Below, in pieces: positions 14,073-14,350 of a stretch of 14,350 nucleotides of DNA. The position numbers were made by a program, and so were the translations under genes. Under the pieces are notes generated by a model. The model ran no database searches and had not been told where the DNA came from. It worked only from the letters and a program-made list of their open reading frames with translations. Source of the stretch: Bordetella parapertussis (GTDB lineage Bacteria; Cyanobacteriota; Cyanobacteriia; PCC-6307; Cyanobiaceae); assembly GCA_943324725.2 (NCBI GenBank), contig CALPMR020000042.1, positions 1-14,350 on the forward strand. The letters run 5' to 3'. The number at the start of each line of letters is the position of its first letter. Within the stretch, counting starts at the first letter, position 1.

Positions 14073-14350
14073 TAGCTCAGCTGTCCCTGCCAGCGCTGCA
14101 CCGTAGCTGGATCGTCGATCGGCTGAGGCTCGCCTGCCTGGACCGCCGCTGCCAGCACCTGCAACATCGTCACCACCGCCTCGATGAACAGCTGCTCCTC
14201 CTCGGGGCCAGCTGGCCGCACGAACAGCACGTGGGGCGAAAAGATCGAGCCCCAGGCCGGCAGCTCCCGCGGCTGGGAAAACGAGGGGCGCCGCTGCTGG
14301 TCGAGGGCCTCGTGGATGCCCTGCGGCAGCTCAGCTGTCACCGGCGAGAG
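13952..14350 (-). CDS. pcyA: Phycocyanobilin:ferredoxin oxidoreductase (C-terminal half, cut by window edge)
   Basis: PcyA reduces biliverdin IXalpha by four electrons from ferredoxin to phycocyanobilin, the chromophore of phycobilisomes and cyanobacterial phytochromes. The 132 residues present run from the right edge, in phase as LSPVTAELP, and match the second half of the family: SQPRELPAWGSIFS at about 25-38, LFVRP at 42-46, QGQLSYCRQQKQNDKTRRVL at 88-107 and EKAFNPAWAERY at 108-119. The Asn/Lys of NDKT (100, 102) correspond to substrate-pocket residues of Synechocystis PcyA (Asn219, Lys221). The C-terminus (EDLLFDD then PPALC) is close to the usual end, so the gene is not truncated here. 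The catalytic Glu/His/Asp lie in the missing N-terminal half. An ORF start at 14341 would be internal. It overlaps devB. Confidence 0.93.
   Translation of the reverse strand, partial: LSPVTAELPQGIHEALDQQRRPSFSQPRELPAWGSIFSPHVLFVRPAGPEEEQLFIEAVVTMLQVLAAAVQAGEPQPIDDPATVQRWQGQLSYCRQQKQNDKTRRVLEKAFNPAWAERYIEDLLFDDPPALC
13964..13970 (-). other. C7 heptamer in -1 slippery phase at the pcyA/devB junction
   Basis: On the minus strand the pcyA codons read GAC CCC CCC GCC, so the run is C-CCC-CCC in the phase of a -1 slippery heptamer. The pcyA frame then meets TGA nine bases after the run (13954-13952). A -1 slip puts the ribosome into the devB frame directly before the DevB membrane anchor. Slippage by RNA polymerase or an assembly length error at the run would have the same effect. 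The run and phase are seen; use of the site is inferred. Confidence 0.4.

Overview
The window looks like a stretch of core chromosome from a GC-rich unicellular cyanobacterium, most likely a Cyanobium/Synechococcus-type picocyanobacterium. The evidence is a ferredoxin-type sulfite reductase, the C-terminal half of phycocyanobilin:ferredoxin oxidoreductase (PcyA), a complete DevBCA exporter, a short cyanobacterial/plastid-type EF-Ts and a RecG with a long N-terminal extension. The genus is inferred; no rRNA or other phylogenetic marker was compared.

Layout. Bases 1-1115 (minus) hold the N-terminal half of glyS, cut by the window edge. A 132-base divergent spacer containing a perfect 6-5-6 inverted repeat separates it from sir (1248-3002, plus). 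A small secreted-looking protein gene (2999-3400, plus) is joined to sir by an ATGA overlap. From the other side a tightly packed minus-strand cluster reads rpsB (9706-8993), tsf (8803-8144), a 497-residue unknown protein (8120-6627), recG (6669-4084) and a VanX-type D-Ala-D-Ala dipeptidase (4080-3376). The last gene overlaps the small plus-strand gene tail to tail.

Upstream of rpsB, also on the minus strand, are a family 2 glycosyltransferase (10810-9860), a clear intrinsic terminator (10861-10837), a 51-residue very basic protein too short for most ORF callers (11057-10902), and devA (11879-11094), devC (13054-11885) and devB (ending 13068). The window ends in pcyA (14350-13952). All genes from 3376 to 14350 therefore lie on the minus strand.

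Functions fall into translation (GlyS, EF-Ts, S2), sulfate assimilation (Sir), DNA repair (RecG), bilin synthesis (PcyA), and cell envelope or export (DevBCA, glycosyltransferase, dipeptidase). I see no phage, transposon, CRISPR, tRNA or rRNA, and no sign of an accessory island. No intergenic gap exceeds 300 bases. The observations most worth a second look are the pcyA/devB junction, where devB has no good start codon and a C7 heptamer sits in -1 slippery phase just before the pcyA stop; the unknown acidic-linker protein inside the rpsB-tsf-recG cluster, with a fresh 15-bp repeat array; and the small basic protein with its own terminator.
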